Shown: positions 18,685-30,088, numbered from the stretch's first letter. The stretch is 64,000 nt of DNA from Phocaeicola intestinalis (GCF_014837065.1 NZ_JACSPP010000004.1:87346-151345); one strand, 5' to 3'. Notes: generated by a model not told the origin, from the sequence alone. Numbers and translations: made by a program.

Positions 18685-21563
18685 AAGTTAAGATTCAGCC
18701 GGTTATGAAAGTGGTGATGCAATCTAACATGCATGAGCTGGACGAAGTGATGGTGGTGGCTTATGGTACTGCGAAGAAGTCTTCTTTTACAGGAGCTGCA
18801 ACTTCAGTTGACGGGGAGAAAATCGCAAAACTTCAAGTATCATCTGTTTCCAAAGCACTTGAAGGGGCTGCAGCAGGCGTACAAGTAATCAGCACGAGCG
18901 GACAACCCGGTGAAAATGCAAAAATCCGTATTCGTGGTATTGGTTCGTTTAGTGCTTCCGCCGCTCCTTTATATGTGGTAGACGGTATGCCTTACGATGA
19001 AGAAGCTGTTAATGCTTTGAATCCGGCTGATATCGAAAGTATGTCTATCTTAAAGGATGCTGCATCTGCTGCTCTTTACGGTTCTCGTGCAGCTAATGGC
19101 GTTGTTATGATTACTACCAAAAGAGGTTCCAGTGACAAAAGTAGTATCAGTGTAGACGCTCGTTGGGGTGTTAATACTCGTGGAATCCCTGAATATGATA
19201 TTATGAAAGACCAACGCACTTATGTAAAAACTGCTTGGAATGTATTGTATAACCAAGTGGGAGGTGAAGAAGCGTCTGCTGGTTTGATTAATTCTATCGG
19301 TTATAATCCTTTTATCGGAGTAGCTAATAATGAAATGGTTTCTCCGGAAGGTGTGGTCACTTCTGCTCCTTTGCGTCATCACGATGATTGGGCGGATGCA
19401 ACTTTACATAATGGATTACGCCAAGAATATAATATCAGTATGCAGGGCGGTAACTCTAAAACGACTCATTTCTTGTCTTTAGGTTATTTGAAAGATGAAG
19501 GTATCTTGCGGAACACAGACTTTGAGCGTATTTCGGCTCGTGCCAATATTACGCATACTGTAAATAAATATTTGGACTTAACTGGAAATTTATCGTATGC
19601 ACGTGGGGAAAAGAATGCCGGAACATCCCAAGGAGCAAGTTTAACAAATTACTCGAACGCATTTATGTTTACACAACAGATTGCTCCGATTTATCCAGTA
19701 TATGCTTACGATACAGACGGGAACCGTTTGTATGATGAAGACGGTAATGTTATTTATGACTATGGTGACGGAACATACAGTTCACGTATGGCAGGTTTCA
19801 GCAACCAGAATGTAGCTGCAAATTCTGATCTTGACGTACACCAAACTTTGAATGACAATTTCTCTGGTCGTGGAACTATCAACTTAAACTTATTTGAAGG
19901 ATTTAAGTTGACCGCAAACATTGGTTATGATTTAATGAACCAAGTGCGCACAGACCACATGAATCAATTGTATGGTGATGCTGCCAATGTAAACGGACGT
20001 ACCTATAAATACAATATCCGCATGCAGACATTTACAGCTAACCAGATTGCCAGCTATGCCAAATCAATAGGAAAACATTCATTTGACGTAATGGTAGGAC
20101 ACGAATCTTATTCGTATATCCAGAATTATCAATATACGCATAAATATAACTTCTATACGCTTGGTAATCCGGAATTCAACAATGCCATTACCATGAGTGA
20201 TATGAATTCGTATAAACAAGAACATTCAATGGAAAGTTACTTCGGTCGCGTAAATTATGATTATGAAGACCGTTTCTATCTTTCTGCCAGCATCCGTACA
20301 GACGAGTCGTCTAAATTCCATCCGGATAACAGACGGGGTACTTTCTGGTCAGTAGGCGGTTCGTGGCGTATGACTCAGGAAGAATGGTTGAAAGATGTAT
20401 CATGGCTGAATGACTTGAAAATAAAGGCAAGTTACGGTACACAAGGGAATGACGGTATTCTTGATCAATATGGCTATGTAGTTTATCAACCCTATTTAAA
20501 GCAATATACCGTATCAAATAATAACGGTGCATTCTCTGTAGTGGAAAGCTATCGCGGAAACAAAGACTTGACATGGGAAAAGAGCAAGAACTTGAACGTA
20601 GGTATCGAATCTTCTTTCTTCGACCACCGGTTGAAATTTGATTTCGACTATTTCTTGAAGAATACTTCAGACATGCTTTATAATATGCCCTATCCTATAT
20701 CGTCTGGTATTTCATATATACCTATGAATCTGTTGGATATGAAGAATCAAGGTTTTGAATTTACACTTACCGCAACTCCGTTCCGCACTAATGATTTTGT
20801 ATGGAACATCTCAATTAATGGGACACATTATAAAAACAAAATCGTGAGTCTGCCTGAAGACAAAAGAGCTGACGGTATTATCCATGGAACATCTTCTTTG
20901 TTCCGCCTGACCGAAGGAGGTTCTATCTATGATGTATATACATACGAATATGCAGGTGTAAATCCGGAAACAGGTGCAGCCCAATGGTATATGAATGTAG
21001 AAGACGAAAATGGGAATGTAACGGGCAGAACCGTAACCGAAGATTATACCCAAGCCGACAAATACGATTTAGGCTCGACTTTGCCTGATTTCCAAGGAGG
21101 TTTGTCAATGGACTTTTCATATAAAAACTTTGATTTGACTATCGGAACAAACTTCCAGTTAGGAGGTCAAATCTATGATAGTATGTACATGGGATTCATG
21201 CATGCAGGAAGCAATGTTGGTTCAAACTGGCATAAGGATATTTTGAATGCATGGACTCCTGAAAATAAGAATACGGATGTGCCTATCATGGACGGAGCAC
21301 AAAATAGTAACGCACAATCATCCCGCTTTTTGATTAGCGCATCTTATTTCAATATCCGTAACATTTCATTGGGATATACTTTCCCGGCTAAATGGATGAA
21401 AGCGATACAAGCTAACTCTGCACGGATTTATGTTTCAGCAGACAATGTTGCCATGTTCTCAAAACGTAAAGGATTGGATCCACGCCAATATGAATACGGA
21501 TATTCAGCTGCCAACTATTCAGCTATCCGTGCGATTTCATTCGGTATTAACTTAAACTTTTAA
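18636..21563 (+). pseudogene. Silent SusC body, cassette C (start-less, intact body)
   Basis: An uninterrupted 975-codon SusC body runs from SSAGT through LDEVMVVAYGTAKKS, VVDGMPYDEE and GSRAANGVVM to a barrel ending INLNF. It has no start codon, signal peptide or promoter. Cap fusion would give 1042 aa. The first codons after the crossover (EVKIQPVMKVV) match cassette A more than B or D, so the cassettes fall into two boundary groups. An accessory DUF3990 cluster lies just upstream on the other strand. Confidence 0.9.
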
Positions 21564-21576
21564 ATAAGAATAGACT

Positions 21577-23058
21577 ATGAAGTTTCTTAAATATATTACA
21601 TTATGTGCCGCTGCCCTCACCTTAGGAAGTTGTGCGGATGACTTTTTGGATAAGGAGCCAAGTGAATATGCTTCGGAAGACCAAATCAAAGAAGTGATTG
21701 AGAGAGACCCAAGTGCCATACAAGCCTATATTACGGGATATTATAAAAACCTATTTTCTCCAGAAGCTCAGCAAAGTCATGACGATTTTGGTCTAAAAGC
21801 ATTCGAATTAGCTACGGATTTGATGGGAGATGATATGGCTTATCTGACTCAGCACTTCTTCGTTTACGACTATATGTTGGATAACCGAGGCTCGAATTAC
21901 CGTCGCCCTACGACATGTTGGCAAGAGCTTTATGCTGTAATTAGTGGCGCGAACGAAGTTATTACCAATCTAATCGGTTTAGCGGAAGACGGGGACGAAA
22001 CCGTAGAAACCATGTTGGGGCAAAGTTACACTATACGTGCTTATTGTTATTTTTGGCTAATCAATCTTTACCAACAACCTTATCAATGGAATCAGGGAAA
22101 GCCAGGTATTCCTATCTATACAGAAACTGAAACAAGATTGGAGCGTGTTCCTGTAAAAGAAGTATATGACCAAATCCTTAGCGATATTGACAAAGGGTAC
22201 AATTACCTGAAAGGCAAAGGAATTTCAAGTAAAGCAGAATTGAATGAGTATGCTGCAGCTGCTATTTACGCTAACATTCTTTCGTTCGTAAACGATTATC
22301 CTGATCAGTGGAATAAAGTCGCAGAATATGCCCAAATAGCTATTCAAGGCGGAACATTGATGAATGAAGACGAATTGTTGTCCGGTTTCAATGACATCAA
22401 CTTAAGTGAAGTGCTTTGGGGTGCTGACATCAATAGCGAAACCAATACATTTTATGCTTCATTTATGAGTAATATGGATCCGTTTGGACCGGGGTATGGA
22501 GGTGCATTAGGTAACTATAAAATGATTGCCAGCGACTTGTATGATAAAATTGCAGACAATGATATTCGTAAAAAATGGTTTGGTATTGATGTAGATGAAT
22601 CGAATTCTCATTATAATGTACGTCAATATATCCAATGCAAATTTGTGGATGTCGGTTCATTAGGAACAGGAGACACCTTCTGCTCTGATTATATCTATTT
22701 GCGTACAGGTGAAATGTATTTCGTGGCAGCCGAAGCTTTATACCGTGCAGGGAAAACAGCTGAAGCAAAAACGATGTTGGAAACTATTATGCAAACCCGT
22801 GTACCTGGATATACTTGCAGCAAATCTGGAGATGCGTTATTAGAAGAAATTGAAATTCAAAAACGTATTGAAATGTGGGGTGAAGGAAGACGTTTGTTTG
22901 ACATGAAACGCCGCAATGAGGATTTAGACAGAACACATGCAACTAATCATAGTGCTACGACTCCTAAATCAGTTCCGGCTGGTGATAAACTATTTATCTA
23001 TCAAATTCCGGACAAAGAATTGAATGCGAATAGTGCTATTACAGAACAGAATGATTAA
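21577..23058 (+). CDS. SusD/RagB-family lipoprotein, cassette C
   Basis: The 493-aa protein has lipobox LGSC (Cys19) followed by ADDFLDKEPSEY, a SusD hallmark start. It has the helical GQSYTIRAYCYFWLINLYQQ region and the C-terminal RTGEMYFVAAEALYRAGK and RIEMWGEGRRLFDMKRRN motifs. It starts 13 bases after the susC body and is followed by an intrinsic terminator. It should be expressed only when the cap and promoter are joined at 18636. Confidence 0.95.
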   Translation: MKFLKYITLCAAALTLGSCADDFLDKEPSEYASEDQIKEVIERDPSAIQAYITGYYKNLFSPEAQQSHDDFGLKAFELATDLMGDDMAYLTQHFFVYDYMLDNRGSNYRRPTTCWQELYAVISGANEVITNLIGLAEDGDETVETMLGQSYTIRAYCYFWLINLYQQPYQWNQGKPGIPIYTETETRLERVPVKEVYDQILSDIDKGYNYLKGKGISSKAELNEYAAAAIYANILSFVNDYPDQWNKVAEYAQIAIQGGTLMNEDELLSGFNDINLSEVLWGADINSETNTFYASFMSNMDPFGPGYGGALGNYKMIASDLYDKIADNDIRKKWFGIDVDESNSHYNVRQYIQCKFVDVGSLGTGDTFCSDYIYLRTGEMYFVAAEALYRAGKTAEAKTMLETIMQTRVPGYTCSKSGDALLEEIEIQKRIEMWGEGRRLFDMKRRNEDLDRTHATNHSATTPKSVPAGDKLFIYQIPDKELNANSAITEQND

Positions 23059-23080
23059 ATAGTGCATTCTATAAATTAAC

Positions 23081-23124
23081 AAGAAGGCTGCTCATGCTGA
23101 AAATCAGTTGGGCAGCCTTCTTTT
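23081..23124 (+). terminator. Terminator after cassette C susD
   Basis: GAAGGCTGC (23083-23091) pairs with GCAGCCTTC (23112-23120), followed by TTTT. It separates the cassette from the convergent ATPase gene. Confidence 0.75.
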
Positions 23125-23130
23125 CAATTT

Positions 23131-24204
23131 TTACAATGACCGATTGAAAATCCAGCGGGCAAAGAAAGGGTCATCTATTTCGTATTTCTTATTCTTTATT
23201 ACATATCCTTGCTTAGACAAACGTTTTAACGCACTAAATGCAGTACTGGTAGGCATTTCCCTTTTTGAATCAAGCGGAGACGTTGCGCTTTGTGCTAAAA
23301 TAGTCAATATGTGGCGGTCGGTTTTATTCATTGCCATCCAAATGCGTTCATAGTCAAAATCATGTAATTGAGTTAATTCGTCTACGGCATGATTTACAAC
23401 CTCCACTGTCTGGCTTTCTTGTTCCAATATATTCCAAACTTGAAAGGCAAGCTGCTGTGTATAATAAGGATGGCATTGGGTAAACAAAAGGATGTCTTTC
23501 GCTATTTGTTCCGATTGCTCTGGAACTATAAATGCAAACCGCTCTGTAAGATAACGGAAAAAATCATCGTACGGTATTTTAGGGAGCCGCATCAAAATGC
23601 CGAAATGGTAAAACGGAGATTTTTTCTTTTCGAATATCTCTTCCATCATAGACTCTTGGCTTCCTAAAAAAATATAGTTTACGTTGTGTTGCAACTGCAT
23701 AATGGAGCGAAGATATTTATCCAAACCTTTTTCCAAATCAATAATTTCTTGGAACTCATCCAATACCACAACGAATTTATTTTTCTCGCCTAATTTCTCT
23801 ATCAACATCAATACATCTTCCAATACGATATTATTATCGCTTCCGGGTTGAAAAGTAACATCTACTCCATCAGTCATCGGATTGACTGAAAAAGTCGGGA
23901 TGAACCGAAAATGAGCCATGGCATGTTTGATTTTTTCGAATGGATATAATTTAAATATGCGTTTCAGCAAAAGCGCAGCCAATTCGGTCACAGTTGTAAC
24001 TGATTGGAAATTAATCATAACCACAGGCCTGTTTATATGCAGCAAGGCTTTACAAACCAAGCTGGTTTTCCCGAATCTCCGCGGGCTGATTAACACCAAA
24101 TGATTCTCGCTTTCCAACAATTGCCCGATAGATTGTAATTCCTTCTCCCTGTCCGTGAAGAAAGCTCCGTCTACTACTGTCCCAAACTTAAATGGATTTT
24201 TCAT
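23131..24204 (-). CDS. AAA+ ATPase, ATPase_2 (PF01637-like) family
   Basis: The 357-aa protein (start at MKNPFKFGTVVDG; an upstream in-frame ATG at 24273 would add 23 residues) has FTDREKEL, Walker A SPRRFGKTS (about 40-48), Walker B FVVVLDEFQE, and a C-terminal winged-helix part (STAFSALKRLSKQGYV, then DDPFFARWIF). Such ATPases are widespread in Bacteroidetes and archaea and of unknown role, possibly mobile. A truncated, frameshifted copy sits in the first cassette gap at 4333-4657. The gene points away from the silent susC at 24439. Confidence 0.85.
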   Translation of the reverse strand: MKNPFKFGTVVDGAFFTDREKELQSIGQLLESENHLVLISPRRFGKTSLVCKALLHINRPVVMINFQSVTTVTELAALLLKRIFKLYPFEKIKHAMAHFRFIPTFSVNPMTDGVDVTFQPGSDNNIVLEDVLMLIEKLGEKNKFVVVLDEFQEIIDLEKGLDKYLRSIMQLQHNVNYIFLGSQESMMEEIFEKKKSPFYHFGILMRLPKIPYDDFFRYLTERFAFIVPEQSEQIAKDILLFTQCHPYYTQQLAFQVWNILEQESQTVEVVNHAVDELTQLHDFDYERIWMAMNKTDRHILTILAQSATSPLDSKREMPTSTAFSALKRLSKQGYVIKNKKYEIDDPFFARWIFNRSL

Positions 24205-24438
24205 ATTGCGATATTTTTCGTTGCGACTTTTTTCGCAAATATAATCATTATCCTGTAATAAAGAAACTTTCATTCCATGAAAACTTCGTTCCTTGGTAAT
24301 ACATTGGGATACATTAGGTAGAAATATTTCAATGAAAATGCCTTTACAAGGTTTTCCAGCTAATGTTTTTGCAGTAAGAGATAAAAACAGGAATCATTTG
24401 TAAATACTTCAATAACAGGCAATTATTGGCTAAGATTC

Positions 24439-24487
24439 AGTTCGGCCGGAACTTTGGTGGTTTCTTTCACCGGCTTGCAGACGCAAG
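24439..24487 (+). repeat. 49-bp crossover site, cassette D (two variant bases)
   Basis: The core is AGTTCGGCCGGAACT; the centre base differs from the other four sites (a silent GCG to GCC change). A second change turns ATC into ACC (Ile to Thr). The outer arms AGTTC and GAACT are kept. Confidence 0.85.
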
Positions 24488-27444
24488 AGCTCGACATCCG
24501 ACCGGTTATGAAAGTTGTACTGAAGTCGGATGAAGAGGTGTTGGATGAAGTTGTTGTCGTTGCTTACGGTACCCAGAAACGTGCCTCCATTACGGGTGCG
24601 GTATCATCTGTAAGTGCAGGTCAGATTGAAAAACGACCGGTAACAAATGTGACCAGCGCATTGGAAGGTACTACTACCGGTGTGCAGGTAAACAGTACAT
24701 ACGGTGAACCGGGTAATGGTAGTAATAGCATCCGTATCCGCGGTTTTGGTTCTATTAATGGAACAAACGAACCCTTGATTGTAGTAGATGGTGTACCCTA
24801 TGAAGGCAGCCTGAACGAAATCAATACCAATGATATTGAATCAATGTCTGTCTTGAAGGATGCTTCTTCGGCTGCTCTTTATGGTAATAAAGCCGCTAAT
24901 GGTGTTATTTTGATTACGACACGTAATGGAAAAGGAAGCAAACCGAGCCTGAATCTGGATATACGCCAAGGTATGTATACCCGTGGTATTCCCGAATACG
25001 ACCGTCTGGGCATCAACGACTGGATGGAAACAATGTGGAAAGGATACCAACGCTATTATATGATAGACGAAGGTATGGATGCTGCTTCAGCCGCCGCAGC
25101 CGTTAACCAGACTTTGATGAGCAATGTTATCAAATCGAATATTTTCGATAAGGGAAACACTGAACTTTTCACAGAAGATGGAAAGTTCTTAGGAAATGTT
25201 TTGCCAGGATATAATGACTTGGATTGGAATGATGCTTTGGAGCGTACAGGCTACCGCCAAGAATATAATTTGAGCGGTGCAGCTGCGGGTGAAAAATATG
25301 ATTTGTTTGCATCTGGTTCTTATTTGAACGAAAAAGGATATGTTATCAGTTCTGATTTTGAACGTTTCTCCGGTCGCTTGAAAGCCAACTTTACTCCGAA
25401 CAAATGGTTTAAGAGCGGTATTAATTTATCAGCAAGTTCTTCGGAAGGCAATTATGCCAATGAAGCCAACGGCACCTATTATATCAACCCATTCTATTCC
25501 GCACGTATGATGGCTCCGGTTTATCCGTATTATGCACATGATGCAGAAGGCAATGTGGTGATGGACGAGAATGGAAATCCTACCTACAACCTAGGGCAAC
25601 AGTATCTGTCAAACCGCCATGTAGTGTATGAATTGGAAAACGATATCAACCGTATGTACACCAACACGATGCAAGGACAGATTTATGCCACGATTTCGTT
25701 CTTGAATGATTTCCAGTTTACGGCAAAAGGAAACCTGTTCAATTCGAACATGAAACAGAAAAATTACAATAACCCTGTCTGTGGTGACGGTGCCGGCAAC
25801 AACGGTCGTCTGACCCAATATTATCAACGTGTGAAAGATTACACGCTTTCACAAGAATTATTTTGGGCTCACCACTTCAACAAGCATACGGTAGATGTGC
25901 TGTTGGCTCATGAAGCACGTAGTTATTATGAGTCACTGGACTATACTGCAAAGGCTAATATGAAAATGACAGGTGACAACACTGAGTTGTCAAACTTCTC
26001 AGAAACTACTTACAGTGAAGGTTCTACGATTGAGTATAACACAGAAAGTTATTTGGCACGTGCCCGTTACAACTACGATGACAAGTATTATTTCGATGCT
26101 TCTTTCCGTCGGGACGGCTCTTCCCGCTTCCATCCCGATCACCGTTGGGGGAACTTTTGGTCGGTAGGCGGAAGCTGGATGATTTCGAAAGAAAAGTTCA
26201 TGGAAGATGTGACTTGGGTAGATGATTTGAAATTGCGTGCTTCGTATGGTGAAGTAGGTAATGACGCCGGTGTAGATTATTATGCCTACATGGCTTTGTA
26301 TAATTCGGACACCAATGCCGGATTGGGTGCTTATTATAAGAACCAGCTGATGAACGAGAACTTGAAATGGGAAACCACATCTTCGTTTGACATCGCGGTA
26401 GAAGCCCGTCTGTTTGACCGGTGGAACATTTCATTCGATTATTTCGATAAACGTTCGCGCGACCTGCTGTTCAATGTGTATAATCCGTTGTCGGCTGGTG
26501 CTACAGACTTGTGGGGAATCGGTAGTGCTGACGCAACAGCTATGTCAAGTATGGCAAAAAACATCGGGTCGGTATCTAATAGAGGTATCGAAATCGCTAC
26601 TGATGTGGATGTTATCCGTACCAAAGACTGGAACTGGAATATCGGCATGAACCTGACATGGCTGAAAAACGAGATTATCGAATTGCCTGACGGAGAAGAT
26701 ATCCTAAACGGTGTACAGATGTTCTCGGAAGGACATAGTATTTACGAGTTCTATATGTACCAGTATGCCGGTGTAGACCAGATGAACGGTCGTGCTCTTT
26801 ATGAAATTGACCCGACAAAAGTTGAATCGGCAAAAGCAGCTGGTTATCATGTGAATATCAACGGTACAGACTATACGTATAACACCACGTATGCTAGAAA
26901 GGACTGGAGCGGCACTGCATTGCCTACTGTTTATGGAAGCATCTCGACTTCGGTAAGTTATAAGGATTTAACTCTTTCTATCTTAGGGACTTACTCATTG
27001 GGTGGAAAGACATACGATACCACCTATGCTTCTTTGATGAGTTCGAGCGTAGCCAGTCCGAATGCACTGCATACAGATGTGTTGAATGCCTGGCAGAGTG
27101 TACCTGCTGGAATGACAGAGGATTCGCCCAATCGTGTAGATCCGAACGGAATTCCCCGTTTTGACTTGTCATCACAAGATGCTTATTCGCAAGGTTCATG
27201 TGACCGTTGGCTGCAAAATTCTTCTTATTTCATCTTGAAGAATATCAACTTGAACTATAATTTGCCTAAGAGATGGGTAACCAAACTCGGACTTGGCGGT
27301 ATAAGCGTATATGGTAGTATTGAAAACGCATTTACCATTACCTCGCTGAAAGGTATGAACCCGCAGTACAGTTTCAACGGTACGATGGACAACACATTCG
27401 TCACTGCCCGCGTTTATACTTTAGGCGTAAACTTGAAATTCTAA
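24439..27444 (+). pseudogene. Silent SusC body, cassette D (start-less, intact body)
   Basis: This is 1001 uninterrupted codons of SusC: LDEVVVVAYGTQKRA, VVDGVPYEG, plug and barrel ending VNLKF. It has no start, signal peptide or promoter. Cap fusion would give 1068 aa. The first about 100 bases match cassette B, including the segment encoding ELDIRPVMKVVLKSD, after which they diverge, which suggests gene conversion or recent duplication of the boundary. The body is the most different in its plug region (QKRASITGAV in place of KKSxFTG). Confidence 0.9.
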
Positions 27445-27477
27445 ATCAATACATAAATTAATAGAGCATATAAATAT

Positions 27478-29109
27478 ATGAGACATTCTATCACAAAATA
27501 CATGACAATGGGATTGCTGGGTGCTGCCTTGGCGTTCAGCTCCTGTAGTGACAGCTGGCTGGACACGATGCCTACTGGTTCAGCTTCTGCTGGGGAAGTG
27601 AACGGTAATGCAGACAATATGAAGCAAGCCATCAACGGTATCTGCAAACTGATGACCATGCAGCATGCATATTATGGCCAGGGTTTTAATGGCGAAGGTA
27701 CCATCATGATGATGTACGCCGAATATATGGGTGAGGATTTCTATTTCCCTGTATTTGCCCCGGGATGGGCTCCGATGATGAATGGAACGATGAATGACAG
27801 CAATACATCCATTTATGATTCGTACCCTTGGTATTATTACTATACCATAGTAGGAAACGCTAATACGATTCTTGCCAATGTAGATACCGCCGAAGGAGAT
27901 GAGGCAGAGCTTCAGTTTCTGAAAGCTTCAGCATTGACATTCCGCGCATTTGCCTTTTCACAAGTAGTACAGTTCTATTGCAACAGTTGGGCGAATAGCA
28001 ACAACGGTGCTACAGACGGTATAGTTTTACGTTTGGATGAATCTACAGGTGACATGCCGTTGTCTACCTTAGCTCAGACCTATGAACAGATTTACAAGGA
28101 TCTTGACGAAGCCATCTCACTGTTTCAGGCATCCGGTTTAGACCGTAGCACTGTATACAGCAGCAGTGCCGTATGTTTTCCAAATCTGAATGTAGCTTAT
28201 GGCGTATACGCTCGTGCTGCCCTGATTCGGGAGGATTATAGCAAGGCAAGTGAAATGGCCCAATTGGCCCGGAATGGTTATGCATTAATGTCGAATGCCG
28301 ATTACCGAACCGGCTTCTGCAATCCGACTTCCGAATGGATTTGGGGTTCTTATAATGATGCTGCAGAAACTTTATATTACTGGAGCTATCAAGTGACAAT
28401 GGCATACAATGGTTATTATGCGTCTGTTGGTTATAATATCGCGGCAAGCCGTGAGCTGATTGACGCTATCCCTGATACGGATATACGTAAAGGCTTATTC
28501 TTGCACTCCGGTACTTTCTTGGAAGAAGGCCAAAAGGTGGAAGACGTCATAGAAACAATTTATGGAAGCTTTGATATAGAGACGGATGCAGGTTTAGCTG
28601 CGGCAACCAAGGCCAATAATTATGCAGCCAGCGTTTGCACTTACACTCCGGCACAAACCATTGAACCATACGGTGCTTTGAAATTTGCCGCACTTGGTAT
28701 GCCGGGTATTGGATGCATTCCATTTATCCGTTCTTCTGAAATGTTATTGATTGAGGCAGAAGCAGCTTATAAGACAGGGGATATTACAAGTGCACAAAAC
28801 GATTTGATTGAATTGAATCAAACCAGTGGACGTGACCCTGAATATACTTGTACGAAAACAGGAGAAGATTTGTGGAACGAAATTATTCTGTACCGCCGTC
28901 TCGAACTTTGGGGTGAAGGTCACAGCTGGTTCGACTGCAAGCGTTGGGGACGCCCGGTTCAGCGCAAAGGCATTACCGAAGGAGGTAATTTCCATGCATC
29001 TATCGCCGGTACTTATGGAGCAGACCCCAACTCTTCATTCTGGAAATGGGTTCTTCCGTCAAGAGAAACCGATTATAACAGTGGATTAGACATGCCAGCC
29101 GTAGAATAA
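27478..29109 (+). CDS. SusD/RagB-family lipoprotein, cassette D
   Basis: The 543-aa protein has lipobox FSSC (Cys23), then SDSWLDTMPTGSASAG, SusD helices (FLKASALTFRAFAFSQVVQF) and the C-terminal IRSSEMLLIEAEAAYKTG and RRLELWGEGHSWFDCKRWG signature. It starts 33 bases after its susC body and ends before an intrinsic terminator, closing the array. Expression should depend on fusion of the cap at 24439. Confidence 0.95.
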   Translation: MRHSITKYMTMGLLGAALAFSSCSDSWLDTMPTGSASAGEVNGNADNMKQAINGICKLMTMQHAYYGQGFNGEGTIMMMYAEYMGEDFYFPVFAPGWAPMMNGTMNDSNTSIYDSYPWYYYYTIVGNANTILANVDTAEGDEAELQFLKASALTFRAFAFSQVVQFYCNSWANSNNGATDGIVLRLDESTGDMPLSTLAQTYEQIYKDLDEAISLFQASGLDRSTVYSSSAVCFPNLNVAYGVYARAALIREDYSKASEMAQLARNGYALMSNADYRTGFCNPTSEWIWGSYNDAAETLYYWSYQVTMAYNGYYASVGYNIAASRELIDAIPDTDIRKGLFLHSGTFLEEGQKVEDVIETIYGSFDIETDAGLAAATKANNYAASVCTYTPAQTIEPYGALKFAALGMPGIGCIPFIRSSEMLLIEAEAAYKTGDITSAQNDLIELNQTSGRDPEYTCTKTGEDLWNEIILYRRLELWGEGHSWFDCKRWGRPVQRKGITEGGNFHASIAGTYGADPNSSFWKWVLPSRETDYNSGLDMPAVE

Positions 29110-29135
29110 CGGACAAATACACGACAACAAGTAAA

Positions 29136-29178
29136 GCGACCCTTCTGCACGAAAATATCTGCAGGAGGGTCGCATTTT
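29136..29178 (+). terminator. Terminator after cassette D susD
   Basis: 14-base arms 29136-29149 and 29160-29173 pair with one mismatch, followed by ATTTTAT. It marks the right end of the shufflon. Confidence 0.65.
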
Positions 29179-29368
29179 ATATCATAAGGACGTATTTAAA
29201 ACTTATCCCCAATCAGCCTACGATAAAATTCAAAACAGTTTCTTCTAAGCAAGACACCGCAAAGCAGCGCTACAAATAAAGCATTTAACAAGATTATCAC
29301 AATGTAGAAACAAGGATGTAACACGACCACCCTATTTTTGCAATGTCAAATAAAAAAGGAAGAAAGAA

Positions 29369-30016
29369 ATGAAAACAACTCTGATTAAAAACATCATTTT
29401 AGGCTTGGCTGCCATGACTTTCATTACAACTGCAAATGCAGAAGACAGCAACAAAGAAAACAAGACCAAAGACATGCAAGTAAAAGTACTGGTAGTTGGA
29501 CTAGACAATGTGGGTTCTAACTATTTTCCAGCTCCTATGATTACAGAAGAAACCGGCATTCCTCAAGACAGCATCGGTGACACTTACAACCGTATTATTA
29601 CCAATAACATCATTCAGGCAAACAAAGACAAAAAATATACGTTCGTCTCATCAGAAAATCTTCCTGATGTGAATACTCTTGTGACCGAAGTTAAAGTCAA
29701 CGGAGAAAATGAAGACACCTATGCTGACTTAAGTAATGTAAACAAAGAAGAATTCAGCAAAATACTTAACGAAGCGGATGCCGACTATGTGCTTTTCCTT
29801 AATAAACATTACTTGAAATGGCAAGACACTCCCCTGCGCACCCTGTTCCACTTTGTAAGTTATTCACTTTACGACCGCAATCAGCATGAAGTGACCAAAG
29901 GGAACAACTATTTCACATGCATGAATTTGGAAAAGGGAGCCAAACTCAGCAAAGCCAGCCGTAAAAGTTCCTCCAAAATAGCTTCGGAAGTCATCAAAAG
30001 CATCAACAAAGACTAA
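29369..30016 (+). CDS. Secreted hypothetical protein
   Basis: The 215-aa protein has a signal peptide (about 1-24, ending ANA) and a mature part rich in Lys, Asn and Asp. I do not recognise a family. Segments VKVLVVGLDNVG, LNEADADYVLFLNKHYLKW and LFHFVSYSLYDRN suggest an alpha/beta fold, similar in feel to periplasmic proteins of unknown function. A TATTTTTG -7-like element precedes it at 29333-29340, and a terminator follows. It is monocistronic and lies between the shufflon and pyrH. Confidence 0.7.
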   Translation: MKTTLIKNIILGLAAMTFITTANAEDSNKENKTKDMQVKVLVVGLDNVGSNYFPAPMITEETGIPQDSIGDTYNRIITNNIIQANKDKKYTFVSSENLPDVNTLVTEVKVNGENEDTYADLSNVNKEEFSKILNEADADYVLFLNKHYLKWQDTPLRTLFHFVSYSLYDRNQHEVTKGNNYFTCMNLEKGAKLSKASRKSSSKIASEVIKSINKD

Positions 30017-30052
30017 CTAGACATAAACAAACAGATTCTCTCTCTCTTTCTG

Positions 30053-30088
30053 ACGTCGCCGCATGCTGAAAATGCCGCGACGTTTTTT
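30053..30088 (+). terminator. Terminator overlapping the pyrH promoter
   Basis: Arms 30053-30064 and 30072-30083 pair with one mismatch and run into TTTTTT. The T-run also supplies the -33 TTTG of the pyrH promoter. Confidence 0.7.
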
